Positions 16,800-24,979 of a stretch of DNA of 64,000 nucleotides are shown here, piece by piece. Position numbers and translations under genes: made by a program. The stretch is taken from NCBI RefSeq assembly GCF_041435335.1, contig NZ_CP108430.1, positions 5,059,001 to 5,123,000 of the forward strand, given 5' to 3'. Under the pieces are notes generated by a model. That model was not told the DNA's origin. It saw only the letters and a program-made list of their open reading frames with translations, and made no database searches. Numbering within the stretch: position 1 is the stretch's first letter; every line of letters starts with the position of its first letter. This stretch comes from Streptomyces sp. NBC_01283 (GTDB lineage Bacteria; Actinomycetota; Actinomycetes; Streptomycetales; Streptomycetaceae).

Positions 16800-18065
16800 G
16801 TGCAGCGGCGCGCGACAGGACTGACCGCGGCGATAGCCGCACTGGGCATGGCGGCGGTACTCGCCGGCTGCGGCGGTCCGGGCGACTCCGGCGACGTCAC
16901 CCTCAAGCTGGTGGCCGCCGACTACGGAGACTCCAAGGCCAACAGCTCCCAGAAGTACTGGGACAAGCTCGCCAAGAAGTTCGAGGCCGCGAACCCCGGC
17001 ATCAAGGTCGACGTCAGCGTCTACTCGTGGACCGACGTGGACCGCAAGGTCAAGGAAATGGTCAAGGCGGGCGACGCCCCCGACATGGCCCAGATCGGCG
17101 CGTACGCCGACTACGCCGCGGCCGACAAGCTGTACCGCACCGAGGACCTCGTCTCCATCTCCACCCAGGCCGACTTCATGGCCCCGCTCTCCGAGGCGGG
17201 CGAGGTCAAGCGCGTCCAGTACGGCATGCCGTTCGCCTCCTCCACGCGCCTGCTCTTCTACAACCAGAAGATCTTCAAGGACGCCGGCCTCACCCCGCCG
17301 CAGAGCTGGAGCGACCTCGCGGCCGACGCCAAGGCGCTCAAGGCGCGCGGCGTGAAGATCCCCTACGCCCTGCCGCTCGGCACGGAAGAGGCGCAGGCCG
17401 AGACGATGCAGTGGCTGCTCAGCGGTGGCGGCGGCTACACCGACAACGTCGGCACGTACGACATCGACTCCGCGCAGAACGTGAAGACCTTCACCTGGCT
17501 GAAGGACGAGCTCGTCGGCAAGGGCCTGACGGGCGCCACGCCGCCCGCCAAGCTCGACCGCGCCGAGGCCTTCGCCGCCTTCACGCGCGGCGACGTGGGC
17601 ATGCTCAACGGCCACCCCACGCTGATGCAGATGGCCGCGAAGAAGGGCGTGAAGTACGGCATGGTGCCGATGCCCGGGGTGAACGGCCACACGCAGGCCA
17701 CGATGGGCGTCGCCGACTGGATGATGGCGTTCAAGCAGCGCGGCAACCGCGAGGAGATCGGTAAGTTCCTCGACTTCGCCTACAGCACGAAGAACGTCCT
17801 GGACTTCTCGCGCGAGTACGACCTGCTGCCGGTGACGAACTCCGCCGCCGAGCAGATGACGGGCAACAAGAACGACAAGGCGCTCGCCGAGTTCCTGGAC
17901 GAGCTGCCCACCTCGCAGCTGTACCCGGTCGGCAAGACGTCCTGGGCGCAGGTCTCCGTCCAGGTCAAGAAGTACATCGGCAAGGCCGTGGACACGAACG
18001 GCAATCCGGCGTCGATCCTCAGCCAGATCCAGGCCAAGGCGGTCACCGAGGAGAACTCGGAATAG
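16800..18065 (+). CDS. Extracellular sugar-binding lipoprotein of an ABC importer
   Basis: A solute-binding protein of family 1, 421 residues from the GTG at 16800, which has a GAGGG ribosome site. A GTG at 16788 is in frame but lacks one. The signal peptide ends in the lipobox VLAGC near residue 22. The mature protein has the family pattern KYWDKLAKKFEAANPGIKVD, FNGxHPT-like GMLNGHPTLMQMAAKKG, and a Lys/Gln-rich C-terminus. It should capture a sugar or oligosaccharide outside the cell. No permease or ATPase genes follow; in Streptomyces such orphan binding proteins often share MsiK and distant permeases. The DasR-like site upstream points to an amino-sugar ligand. Confidence 0.85.
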   Translation: MQRRATGLTAAIAALGMAAVLAGCGGPGDSGDVTLKLVAADYGDSKANSSQKYWDKLAKKFEAANPGIKVDVSVYSWTDVDRKVKEMVKAGDAPDMAQIGAYADYAAADKLYRTEDLVSISTQADFMAPLSEAGEVKRVQYGMPFASSTRLLFYNQKIFKDAGLTPPQSWSDLAADAKALKARGVKIPYALPLGTEEAQAETMQWLLSGGGGYTDNVGTYDIDSAQNVKTFTWLKDELVGKGLTGATPPAKLDRAEAFAAFTRGDVGMLNGHPTLMQMAAKKGVKYGMVPMPGVNGHTQATMGVADWMMAFKQRGNREEIGKFLDFAYSTKNVLDFSREYDLLPVTNSAAEQMTGNKNDKALAEFLDELPTSQLYPVGKTSWAQVSVQVKKYIGKAVDTNGNPASILSQIQAKAVTEENSE

Positions 18066-18066
18066 C

Positions 18067-18372
18067 GTGGCCGGCATGACCGATGCCCAGGACGATGCCA
18101 CTGACAACGCTCGGGCCGACGCCCCGGACGACGTGTTCCCCGACACCGGCCTCTCCGAGCGCGACCGCGCGATCCTCGCCCTGGAGCGCCGGGACTGGGT
18201 GGCCGGTCCCGGCGCCAAGGAGCGGGCCGTGCGCGAGCAGCTCGGCCTGGTCCCGGTCCGCTACTACCAGCTCCTGAACGCCCTGCTCGACGATCCCCGC
18301 GCCCTCGCGCACGATCCGGTCACCGTGAACCGCCTTCGGCGGGTCAGGGAGTCCCGGCGCGGGGAGCGTTGA
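18067..18372 (+). CDS. DUF3263 small protein
   Basis: A 101-residue acidic-to-basic protein of the DUF3263 family. The conserved core is LSERDRAILALERRDWVAGP near residue 29, followed by GAKERAVREQLGLVPVRYYQ, a helix-turn-helix-like helical region that may bind DNA. The function is unknown. The GTG at 18067 and the ATG at 18076 are both possible starts. It begins one base after the lipoprotein stop and ends 16 bases before otsB, so it is probably cotranscribed with at least one of them. Confidence 0.8.
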   Translation: MAGMTDAQDDATDNARADAPDDVFPDTGLSERDRAILALERRDWVAGPGAKERAVREQLGLVPVRYYQLLNALLDDPRALAHDPVTVNRLRRVRESRRGER

Positions 18373-18388
18373 GCGTAGGGTCGGTCCC

Positions 18389-19240
18389 ATGGGTGACCCT
18401 GTGTACTTTCCCGAGCTGCCCGAGCCCGTGACCCCCGCCGGACGCGAAGGTCTGGCCGCGCTCCTCGCGGGGCCCGGGAAAGCCGTGATCGCGCTCGACT
18501 TCGACGGCACGCTCGCCCCGATCGTGGCCGACCCCGAGCAGGCCCGCGCCCACCCCGGCGCCGTCCCGGCCCTCGCCGCGCTCGCGCCGAAGGTGCGGTC
18601 CGTCGCCGTCGTCACGGGCCGCCCGGCGGGCGTGGCGGTGCGCTACGGCGGCCTCGCGGGCGTCCCCGGCCTCGAACACCTCGTCGTGCTCGGGCATTAC
18701 GGCGCCGAGCGCTGGGACGCCGTCTCCTCCACCGTGCACGCGGCCGAGCCGCACCCCGGGGTGGCGTCCGTGCGCGCCGAACTGCCGGGCTTCCTGGACG
18801 GGATGGGCGCCTGGCGCGGCACGTGGATAGAGGAGAAGGGCCGCGCGGTCGCGGTGCACACGCGGCGCGCGGCCGATCCGCAGGCCGCCTTCGAGGCGCT
18901 GCGCGAGCCGCTCGCCGAGCTGGCGTCCCGGCACGGCCTGATCGTCGAACCGGGCCGTCTGGTCCTGGAGTTGAGGCCCCCCGGCATGGACAAGGGCGTG
19001 GCCCTGGCCGACTACGTACGCGAAGTGGGCGCCGAGACCGTCCTGTACGCGGGCGACGACCTGGGTGACCTGCCCGCCTTCGCGGCCGTCGAGAAGCTCC
19101 GCTCGGACCAGGTGCGGGGCCTGCTCGTGTGCAGCGGCAGCGCGGAGGTGGCGGAGCTCGCCGAGCGGGCCGACCTGGTGGTGGACGGCCCGCGGGGCGT
19201 GGTGGGGCTCCTGGGCTCCCTCGCCGCTCAACTGCCCTGA
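18389..19240 (+). CDS. otsB: Trehalose-6-phosphate phosphatase
   Basis: A 283-residue HAD-superfamily phosphatase that converts trehalose-6-phosphate to trehalose. Motif I is ALDFDGTLAPIV near residue 34, with the nucleophilic and acid/base Asp residues. Motif II is SVAVVTGRPAGV near 71. The cap region includes IEEKGRAVAVHTRRA. Motif IV is LYAGDDLGDLPAF near 219. The synthase gene otsA lies convergently 193 bases downstream, so the two steps are encoded together but on opposite strands. Confidence 0.93.
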   Translation: MGDPVYFPELPEPVTPAGREGLAALLAGPGKAVIALDFDGTLAPIVADPEQARAHPGAVPALAALAPKVRSVAVVTGRPAGVAVRYGGLAGVPGLEHLVVLGHYGAERWDAVSSTVHAAEPHPGVASVRAELPGFLDGMGAWRGTWIEEKGRAVAVHTRRAADPQAAFEALREPLAELASRHGLIVEPGRLVLELRPPGMDKGVALADYVREVGAETVLYAGDDLGDLPAFAAVEKLRSDQVRGLLVCSGSAEVAELAERADLVVDGPRGVVGLLGSLAAQLP

Positions 19241-19430
19241 TCGGCACCGAGGCTGGGCGGGTCGGGGAGGGGGTTCCCGAAGTAGTCGCGGGTGGTCCCG
19301 TCGTCCACGGCGGTCCCCTGCCCGCGGGCCGGTGAGCCGGGCTTCAGCCGTACGTCACCGGGGGCGCCCGGGTCCGCGGGTCGGCGTTGACGCCGGTGAG
19401 GTCGCGGGGCTGGGAGGTCCGCCACTCGAA
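19228..19430 (-). pseudogene. Remnant of a parallel beta-helix (pectate-lyase-like) protein
   Basis: The 193 bases between the convergent otsB and otsA stops are not empty. On the minus strand, one frame reads RLKPGSPARGQGTAV, then DYFGNPLPDPPSLGADQGS and a stop at 19228. This is the usual C-terminal signature of right-handed beta-helix proteins (SPARGxG, DxFGNPxP, IGADQ). The adjoining DLTGVNADPRTRAP segment is in a different frame. No start or upstream repeats remain, so it is a decayed fragment. It overlaps the otsB stop by 13 bases. Confidence 0.5.
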
Positions 19431-19433
19431 CGA

Positions 19434-20846
19434 TCAGGCCCTCAGCGCCCGCAGCTGGTCCAGGAACCACTGGGCCGGGGGCAGAGCCGTCGCCGCCGCC
19501 GCGAGCCGCTTTGTTCGTTCCGCTCGCTCCTCCGTCGGCATCGACAGCGCCGCGTGCAGCGCCGAAGCAGTGCCCGTCACGTCGTACGGGTTCACGACGA
19601 GCGCGTCGTCGCCCAGCTCCTCGTACGCCCCCGCCTCTCGCGAGAGAACCAGTACGCACCCCTCGTCGGAGACGACCGGCACCTCCTTGGCGACCAGGTT
19701 CATGCCGTCCCGGATGGGGTTCACCAGGGCCACGTCTGCCAGGCGATATGCCGCGAGCGAGCGCGCGAAGTCGTCCTTCACGTGCAACACCACCGGCGTC
19801 CAGCCGGCCACACCGAAGCGGGAGTTGATTTCGTCGGCGACCCGCTGCACCTCCGCCGTGTAGTCGCGGTACACCGCGAGATCCTGCCGGGAGGGGTACG
19901 CGAAGGCGACGTGCACCACCCGCTCGTGCCACTCGGGGCGATCCTCCAGCAGCTGCCGGTAAGCCAGCAGTCCCCGGACGATGTTCTTCGACAGTTCCGT
20001 CCGGTCCACCCGGACGATCACCTTCCGGTTGCCGGAACCCCCGATCTGCTCCCGCAGCGCGACCAGCCGCTCCTCCACGTCGTCCCGCCGCGACCGCTCC
20101 CGCAGGAAGTCCGCGTCGGCCCCGAGCCCGTGCACTCCGATCCGCGTGCCGGACGTACCGCCGAGGACGGCGACGCAGCACTCCGTGAACGCGTCCGCCC
20201 ACCGGCCCGTCAGGAACGCGGCCCGGTCGGCGCCGAGGATGCCCCGCAGCAGCTGCTCCGCGATGTCGTCCGGCAGCATCCGGAAGTAGTCCACCGGCGC
20301 CCACGGCGTGTGCGAGAAGTGGCCGATGCGCAGGTCGGGGCGGAGCTCCCGCAGCATGCCCGGCACCAGGGCCAGGTGGTAGTCCTGGACGAGGACCGCC
20401 GCGTCCGCACCGGCACTCTCCGCGAGCGCCTCGGCGAAGGCCCGGTTGTAGGTCTCGTACGCCGCCCACTGTGCCCGGAACTCCGCGCCGAAGGCCGGTT
20501 CCAGCGGCGTCTGGTAGAGCATGTGGTGGACGAACCACAGCACCGAGTTCGCGATCCCGTTGTATGCGTCGGCGTGCACGCCCTCGTGCGAACCCGCGTC
20601 GATGTCGAGCATCCGCACCCCGGGCTCGCCGACCCCGCGCCGCACCGCCTCGCGGTCACCGTCGCCCAGCGCCGCGCAGACCCACAGCGCGGACTCCCCG
20701 TCGGACTCGCCGATCGCGCTGAGCCCGGAGACGAGTCCGCCGCCGCCCCGCTTGGCCGTCAGCTCCCCGTTCTCCTCCAGGGTGTACGTGACGGGGCCGC
20801 GGTTGGACGCGACGAGGATCTGGGCGGAGGCGTGCTCGGAGACCAT
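19434..20846 (-). CDS. otsA: Trehalose-6-phosphate synthase (UDP-forming)
   Basis: A 470-residue GT20 glycosyltransferase that joins UDP-glucose and glucose-6-phosphate. The N-terminus ILVASNRGPVTYTLEENGEL and GGLVSGL bind glucose-6-phosphate. VLVQDYHLALVPGMLREL and GHFSHTPWAP near residue 150 are family hallmarks. EVPVVSDEGCVLVLSREAGA holds the nucleotide-sugar site near 370. Length matches bacterial OtsA. It acts in the cytoplasm with OtsB, encoded convergently, to make the osmoprotectant trehalose. Confidence 0.95.
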   Translation of the reverse strand: MVSEHASAQILVASNRGPVTYTLEENGELTAKRGGGGLVSGLSAIGESDGESALWVCAALGDGDREAVRRGVGEPGVRMLDIDAGSHEGVHADAYNGIANSVLWFVHHMLYQTPLEPAFGAEFRAQWAAYETYNRAFAEALAESAGADAAVLVQDYHLALVPGMLRELRPDLRIGHFSHTPWAPVDYFRMLPDDIAEQLLRGILGADRAAFLTGRWADAFTECCVAVLGGTSGTRIGVHGLGADADFLRERSRRDDVEERLVALREQIGGSGNRKVIVRVDRTELSKNIVRGLLAYRQLLEDRPEWHERVVHVAFAYPSRQDLAVYRDYTAEVQRVADEINSRFGVAGWTPVVLHVKDDFARSLAAYRLADVALVNPIRDGMNLVAKEVPVVSDEGCVLVLSREAGAYEELGDDALVVNPYDVTGTASALHAALSMPTEERAERTKRLAAAATALPPAQWFLDQLRALRA

Positions 20847-20891
20847 GTGGCGAACCTAGCCCTTCCGGGATGGGCTCAAACGTACGGGCGC

Positions 20892-21254
20892 TCATCGCTG
20901 GTCGCGTCTGCTCCGCGCCGCCGCCACCGCCAGAACGCCCAGGGTGAACAGGGAGATCGCCAGGCCCGCGTACAGCATGGTGTCCGACTCGCCGCCCGTG
21001 TCGGCCAGTTCCCCCGGCGTGCCCTCGCGGCTCACGGTCCCGGCCCGCTGATGCCCCGGAACGGGCTGTGCCGGCGCCTCCATGACCATGGTGCCGGTGG
21101 CCCTGATGTCGTCGTACGGCGATTCCGCGGCGGCGGGCGCGGTGGCCGCTCCGAGTGCTCCTGCCGTGAGGGCGGCCGTCGTCATGGCCACGGCACCGAC
21201 GCGTCGCGCGCTTCCCATTACTTGTCTGAGCCACATAACTTGTCTGAGCCACAT
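20892..21254 (-). CDS. Small sortase-E-type surface protein (LAxTG)
   Basis: A protein of up to 120 residues with a signal peptide (ALTAGALGAATAPAAAE), a short exposed region, the motif LADTG, a membrane helix (MLYAGLAISLFTLGVLAVAAA) and a basic tail RSRRDQR. This is the layout of a class E sortase substrate, so the product is probably linked to the cell wall. The start is uncertain: a perfect tandem 18-bp duplication gives three in-frame ATGs (21254, 21236, 21218), with MWLRQV encoded twice. The start at 21218 (MGSARRVG) looks most like a signal-peptide start. No ribosome site is obvious at any of them. No sortase gene lies nearby. Confidence 0.7.
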   Translation of the reverse strand: MWLRQVMWLRQVMGSARRVGAVAMTTAALTAGALGAATAPAAAESPYDDIRATGTMVMEAPAQPVPGHQRAGTVSREGTPGELADTGGESDTMLYAGLAISLFTLGVLAVAAARSRRDQR

Positions 21255-21256
21255 AA
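21221..21256. repeat. Perfect tandem 18-bp duplication at the start of the LAxTG gene
   Basis: CTTGTCTGAGCCACATAA occurs twice back to back. On the minus strand each unit supplies an ATG and encodes six residues in frame. Confidence 0.9.
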
Positions 21257-21292
21257 GTGGGGAATGTAGACAAAATGCCCGGTTCTGGGTGG

Positions 21293-22237
21293 TTACGCCA
21301 CGCGGCGGGCCGTGTACTCCGCGATGCCGGACATCGGCGGGCGCTCCTCCGTGTCCACCGAATGGGTCCGCGGCTCGAACCCGCGCTCGCCCCGTTCGAA
21401 CTGGGTGAGCTCGGGGCGTACGAGATGGCCGCGCGCGAGCCGCAGCTGTGCCGTCCGGTAGATCGCCGCCGCCATCCGCCCCAGCGCCTGCCCGTCCTGG
21501 TGCCGGTGCTTGCGCACACCGACGTCGACCTGCGCGAGCGCGTCCAGGCCCACCGTGTGCAGCGCGTCGACGAGCAGGCCCAGCTCCACTCCGTAACCGA
21601 CGGGGAACGGCAGCCGCTCCAGGAGGGACCTGCGCGCCGCGTACTCGCCGCCCAGCGGCTGGACGAACCCCGCGAGCTGCGGCCAGTGCATGTTGAGCAG
21701 CGGGCGCGCCATCAGCTCCGTGACCCGGCCGCCCTGACCTGCCTTCTCGCCCAGGGGGCGGTCGTACATCGCCTTCACGAAGTGCACGTCGGGCTCGGTC
21801 AGGAGCGGGCCCACGATGCCGGTGACGAAGTCCGCCGAGAACTCCCGCAGGTCCGCGTCGACGAACGCGACGATGTCACCGCCGGTCACCAGGAGCGAGC
21901 GCCACAGGACCTCACCCTTGCCGGGCACCGCCGGGATGCGCGGCAGGATCTCGTCCCGGTGCACGACCCGCGCACCCGCCTGCCGCGCGACCTCGGCCGT
22001 GCGGTCCCGCGAGCCGGAGTCGATCACCACGAGCTCGTCGACGAGGGGAGTCCGCTCGACCAGCTCGCGGCGGATCTCGGCGACGATCTCACCGACCGTC
22101 CCCTCCTCGTCGAGCGCGGGCAGGACGACGCTCACCGAGGCTCCCGACGCCCGCTTGGCGTCGAGCAGCGCGCTGAGCGGACGGTCGGCAACGGACCAGG
22201 AACGCCTGGTCAGCCAGCGCTCGGCCTCTTCCAGCAC
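21293..22237 (-). CDS. gpgS: Glucosyl-3-phosphoglycerate synthase
   Basis: A 314-residue GT81 retaining glycosyltransferase. It has the GT-A start SVVLPALDEEGTVGEIVAEI near residue 35, LVVIDSGSRDRTAEVARQAG near 69, the DxD-type metal site FVDADLREFSADFV near 124, and PLGGEYAARRSLLERLPFPV near 193, characteristic of GpgS. It transfers glucose from a nucleotide sugar to 3-phosphoglycerate, the first step to glucosylglycerate and, in mycobacteria, methylglucose lipopolysaccharides. A phosphatase partner is not in the window. Its place next to otsAB makes a compatible-solute neighbourhood. Confidence 0.9.
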   Translation of the reverse strand: MLEEAERWLTRRSWSVADRPLSALLDAKRASGASVSVVLPALDEEGTVGEIVAEIRRELVERTPLVDELVVIDSGSRDRTAEVARQAGARVVHRDEILPRIPAVPGKGEVLWRSLLVTGGDIVAFVDADLREFSADFVTGIVGPLLTEPDVHFVKAMYDRPLGEKAGQGGRVTELMARPLLNMHWPQLAGFVQPLGGEYAARRSLLERLPFPVGYGVELGLLVDALHTVGLDALAQVDVGVRKHRHQDGQALGRMAAAIYRTAQLRLARGHLVRPELTQFERGERGFEPRTHSVDTEERPPMSGIAEYTARRVA

Positions 22238-22404
22238 GGGTGGCTCCTCCTGTGTGTGGCCTGCATGTGATCCATCTCGCGGTTCGGACGACTATCTCAA
22301 GGGTCCAGGCCGTCGGTTACAGTCTTGAACAACGCGGATGACCATCGCATGTCGGGGGTCATCGCGTAACAAATGCCCCGGGCCCCTGAAGCCCGGCGCC
22401 ATAC

Positions 22405-22540
22405 CGCTCATCCAGAGGGGCAGAGGGATACGGCCCGTTGAAGCCCCGGCAACCATCCCGCCGACCGCGCACGCGAGGTCTCGGTGGGGAAGGTGCCAAT
22501 TCCGTCTCGCGGCGAAATGCGTCGCGAGGAAGATGAGGAG
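22405..22540 (+). promoter_or_regulatory. SAM-I (S-box) riboswitch upstream of threonine synthase
   Basis: Conserved S-box blocks occur in order: CAGAGGGATACGGCCCG, TTGAAGCCCCGGCAACC, and GGTGCCAATTCC. P1 pairs CTCATC (22407-22412) with GATGAG (22532-22537), and a P4-like hairpin pairs TCGCG with CGCGA just before. The P1 3' strand runs directly into GAGGAG, the likely ribosome site. SAM binding would stabilise P1 and could mask translation initiation. Confidence 0.9.
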
Positions 22541-22556
22541 AAAGGGCCTCGCCTCC

Positions 22557-23864
22557 ATGGCTGCGCAGACTGTCGCAACGAACGACACCACCCCCTCCAC
22601 CACGGGTTCCGTGGACCTCGGCCCCGCGTCCGGCCTCTCTTGCCGCGAGTGCGGCGAGCTCTACGCGCTGGGCCCGATCTTCGCCTGCGAGGCCTGTTTC
22701 GGCCCGCTCGAAGTCGCGTACGACCTGCCGACCGGTGACCCCGAGGCACTCCGGAAGCAGATCGAGTCCGGCCCCGACAACATCTGGCGCTACGCGCCCC
22801 TGCTGCCCGTCCCGGCGAACGTCGCCGAGAAGCCGAACATCAACCCCGGCTGGACCAAGCTGGTCAAGGCCGACAACCTCGCGCGTGAACTCGGCGTCGA
22901 GCAGGGCAAGTTGTTCGTCAAGGACGACTCCGGCAACCCGACGCACTCCTTCAAGGACCGCGTCGTCGCGCAGGCCATCGAGGCGGCGCGCGCCTTCGGC
23001 TTCACCACCCTCTCCTGCTCCTCCACCGGCAACCTCGCGGGCGCCGTCGGCGCCGCCGCCGCCCGCGCCGGCTTCCGCTCCTGTGTGTTCATCCCGCACG
23101 ACCTGGAGCAGGGCAAGGTCGTCATGGCCGCGGTATACGGCGGCGAGCTCGTCGGCATCGAGGGCAACTACGACGACGTGAACCGCTTCTGCTCCGAGCT
23201 CATCGGCGACCCGCTGGGCGAGGGCTGGGGCTTCGTGAACGTGAACCTCCGGCCGTACTACGGCGAGGGCTCCAAGACCCTCGCGTACGAGATCTGCGAG
23301 CAGCTCGGCTGGCGGCTGCCCGACCAGCTGGTCATCCCGATCGCCTCCGGCTCGCAGCTCACGAAGATCGACAAGGGTCTCAAGGAGCTCATCGAGCTGG
23401 GGCTCGTCGAGGACAAGCCGTACAAGATCTTCGGTGCTCAGGCCGAGGGCTGTTCGCCGGTGTCGACCGCCTTCAAGGCCGGTCACGACGTCGTGCGCCC
23501 CCAGAAGCCGGACACCATCGCCAAGTCGCTGGCCATCGGCAACCCCGCCGACGGGCCGTACGTCCTGGACATCGCGCGTCGCACGGGCGGTGCGGTGGAG
23601 GACGTGAACGACGAGCAGGTCGTCGACGCGATCAAGCTGCTCGCTCGGACCGAGGGCATCTTCGCGGAGACCGCGGGCGGGGTGACGGTCGGTGTCACCA
23701 AGAAGCTGATCGACGCGGGCCTCATCGACCCGACCTTGACCACGGTTGTGTTGAACACCGGTGACGGGCTCAAGACTCTTGACGCTGTTGCCGAGACGTC
23801 TCAGGCGACTGCCACGATTCGGCCCAGCCTGGACGCGTTCCGCGCCGCCGGGCTCGCCGACTAG
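22557..23864 (+). CDS. thrC: Threonine synthase
   Basis: A 435-residue PLP enzyme that converts O-phosphohomoserine to threonine. It starts at the ATG at 22557, after the riboswitch. An N-terminal zinc-ribbon-like segment, LSCRECGELYALGPIFACEA, is near residue 23. The PLP lysine is in PTHSFKDRVVAQAIEAARAF near 128, and the phosphate loop CSSTGNLAGAVGAAAARAG follows. The upstream SAM-I riboswitch ties it to methionine status, as both pathways draw on homoserine. A MoaD-like gene follows 101 bases later, across a GC-rich repeat. Confidence 0.93.
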   Translation: MAAQTVATNDTTPSTTGSVDLGPASGLSCRECGELYALGPIFACEACFGPLEVAYDLPTGDPEALRKQIESGPDNIWRYAPLLPVPANVAEKPNINPGWTKLVKADNLARELGVEQGKLFVKDDSGNPTHSFKDRVVAQAIEAARAFGFTTLSCSSTGNLAGAVGAAAARAGFRSCVFIPHDLEQGKVVMAAVYGGELVGIEGNYDDVNRFCSELIGDPLGEGWGFVNVNLRPYYGEGSKTLAYEICEQLGWRLPDQLVIPIASGSQLTKIDKGLKELIELGLVEDKPYKIFGAQAEGCSPVSTAFKAGHDVVRPQKPDTIAKSLAIGNPADGPYVLDIARRTGGAVEDVNDEQVVDAIKLLARTEGIFAETAGGVTVGVTKKLIDAGLIDPTLTTVVLNTGDGLKTLDAVAETSQATATIRPSLDAFRAAGLAD

Positions 23865-23914
23865 CCGCCGTAGGGCCTGACCGCCGTCCTCGACGGGCGG
23901 TCGTGGTCCGTCCT

Positions 23915-23944
23915 CGCGCAGTTCCCCGCGCCCCTGAAGGGGCC
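23915..23944. repeat. Interspersed GC-rich hairpin element
   Basis: CGCGCAGTTCCCCGCGCCCC followed by TGAAGGGGCC. The reverse complement matches 41894-41923 almost exactly. Elements with the GCGCGGGGAACTGCGCG core are abundant between Streptomyces genes. Confidence 0.7.
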
Positions 23945-23965
23945 CCACACACCCGAGGTGAAATC

Positions 23966-24241
23966 ATGAGTGTCAAGGTTCGCATCCCCACCATCCTTCG
24001 CACCTACACCGGCGGTCAGTCCGAGGTCGCCGCGGAGGGTGCGAATCTCTCCGAGGTCATCGCCGATCTGGAGAAGAACCACGCCGGTATCGCGGCCCGT
24101 GTCCTGGACGACCAGGGCAAGCTGCGGCGCTTCGTGAACGTCTACGTGAACGACGACGACGTCCGCTTCGAGCAGGGCCTGGAGACGGCGACGCCGGACG
24201 GCGCCGGGGTCTCCATCATTCCCGCCGTCGCCGGTGGTTGA
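23966..24241 (+). CDS. MoaD/ThiS-family sulfur-carrier-like protein
   Basis: A 91-residue ubiquitin-fold protein beginning MSVKVRIPTILRTYTGGQ, with a GAGGTG ribosome site. It ends AVAGG; the terminal Gly-Gly is the site that is adenylated and thiocarboxylated in sulfur carriers. Members next to threonine synthase or cysteine synthase genes in actinobacteria (CysO-like) donate sulfur to amino-acid synthesis; here the partner enzyme is not in the window. The body contains VIADLEKNHAGIAARVLDD and FVNVYVNDDDVRF, typical of the family. A strong terminator follows. Confidence 0.88.
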   Translation: MSVKVRIPTILRTYTGGQSEVAAEGANLSEVIADLEKNHAGIAARVLDDQGKLRRFVNVYVNDDDVRFEQGLETATPDGAGVSIIPAVAGG

Positions 24242-24271
24242 TCCTTTAAAGAAATACCCTGCGTAATCTCC

Positions 24272-24306
24272 ATTGCCCCCTCCGCGAGAGAAGCGGAGGG
24301 GGCAAT
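24272..24306 (+). terminator. Strong terminator after the MoaD-like gene
   Basis: A perfect 14-bp stem, ATTGCCCCCTCCGC / GCGGAGGGGGCAAT, with a 7-base loop, 31 bases after the stop. The 360 bases beyond it up to the cold-shock gene hold a small hairpin (GTCGCCC-CGA-GGGCGAC at 24374-24390) and the leader of that gene, but no supported ORF. Confidence 0.85.
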
Positions 24307-24665
24307 TCCATGTGGTTGAGCGCGGTACAGTTGGGAAGCGAGCTTCCCTGTTTGTGCCGAGCGCATATACGAAGTCGCCCCGAGGGCGACAAGAAGTAGC
24401 CAAAGTGCCCCGCCCATTTGCCCCTCTCGTGGCATTTGCCTGGCCCGACTTGCCCTGAACTCCGGCGAATTATTCGCATATTACCGATCAGGCGTGCCCA
24501 GAATTCTCGTCCGATTGACCTGTTGCAGAGGGCAGTTGGACAGATACATTCAGCCGCGGTCGACGCGTTCCGGCGCACGCCTCCACAACCCATTGGGGGG
24601 GTGAGGTCTGACCCGGGTCCGCGAAGTGCGGGTCCGTGCAAGGGCCAGTAATAGGGGAGTTAGGC

Positions 24666-24869
24666 ATGGCTCAGGGCACCGTCAAGTGGTTCAACGCGGA
24701 GAAGGGGTACGGCTTCATCGCGGTCGACGGTGGTGCGGATGTTTTCGTCCACTACAGCGCGATTCAGATGGACGGCTACCGCACCCTTGAAGAAGGTCAG
24801 CGAGTGGAGTTCGAGATCTCGCAGGGCCAGAAGGGTCCGCAGGCGGACATGGTCAAGCTCGCCGTCTGA
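24666..24869 (+). CDS. Cold-shock protein (CspA family)
   Basis: A 67-residue single cold-shock domain. RNP1 is KGYGFIAV and RNP2 is VFVHYSAI, both intact, in the common layout [18 protein letters not shown]. It binds single-stranded RNA and DNA and acts as an RNA chaperone. A GGGGAG ribosome site precedes the ATG at 24666. The long upstream leader (over 300 bases from the previous terminator) may contain thermoregulatory structure, as in other csp genes. It corresponds to one of the SC 7.0/ScoF paralogues of Streptomyces. Confidence 0.95.
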   Translation: MAQGTVKWFNAEKGYGFIAVDGGADVFVHYSAIQMDGYRTLEEGQRVEFEISQGQKGPQADMVKLAV

Positions 24870-24906
24870 TCTCGGCGCGATCGGCCAGTGACTTAGAGAG
24901 TCATGA

Positions 24907-24937
24907 GGGGCCCGTACCCGACAGGGGTACGGGCCCC
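24907..24937 (+). terminator. Terminator after the cold-shock gene
   Basis: A perfect 13-bp stem, GGGGCCCGTACCC / GGGTACGGGCCCC, with a 5-base loop, 37 bases past the stop. Confidence 0.85.
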
Positions 24938-24979
24938 CCGTGCGTGCGCCCCTCGTACGTCTGGGATCCGCGAGAGGCG

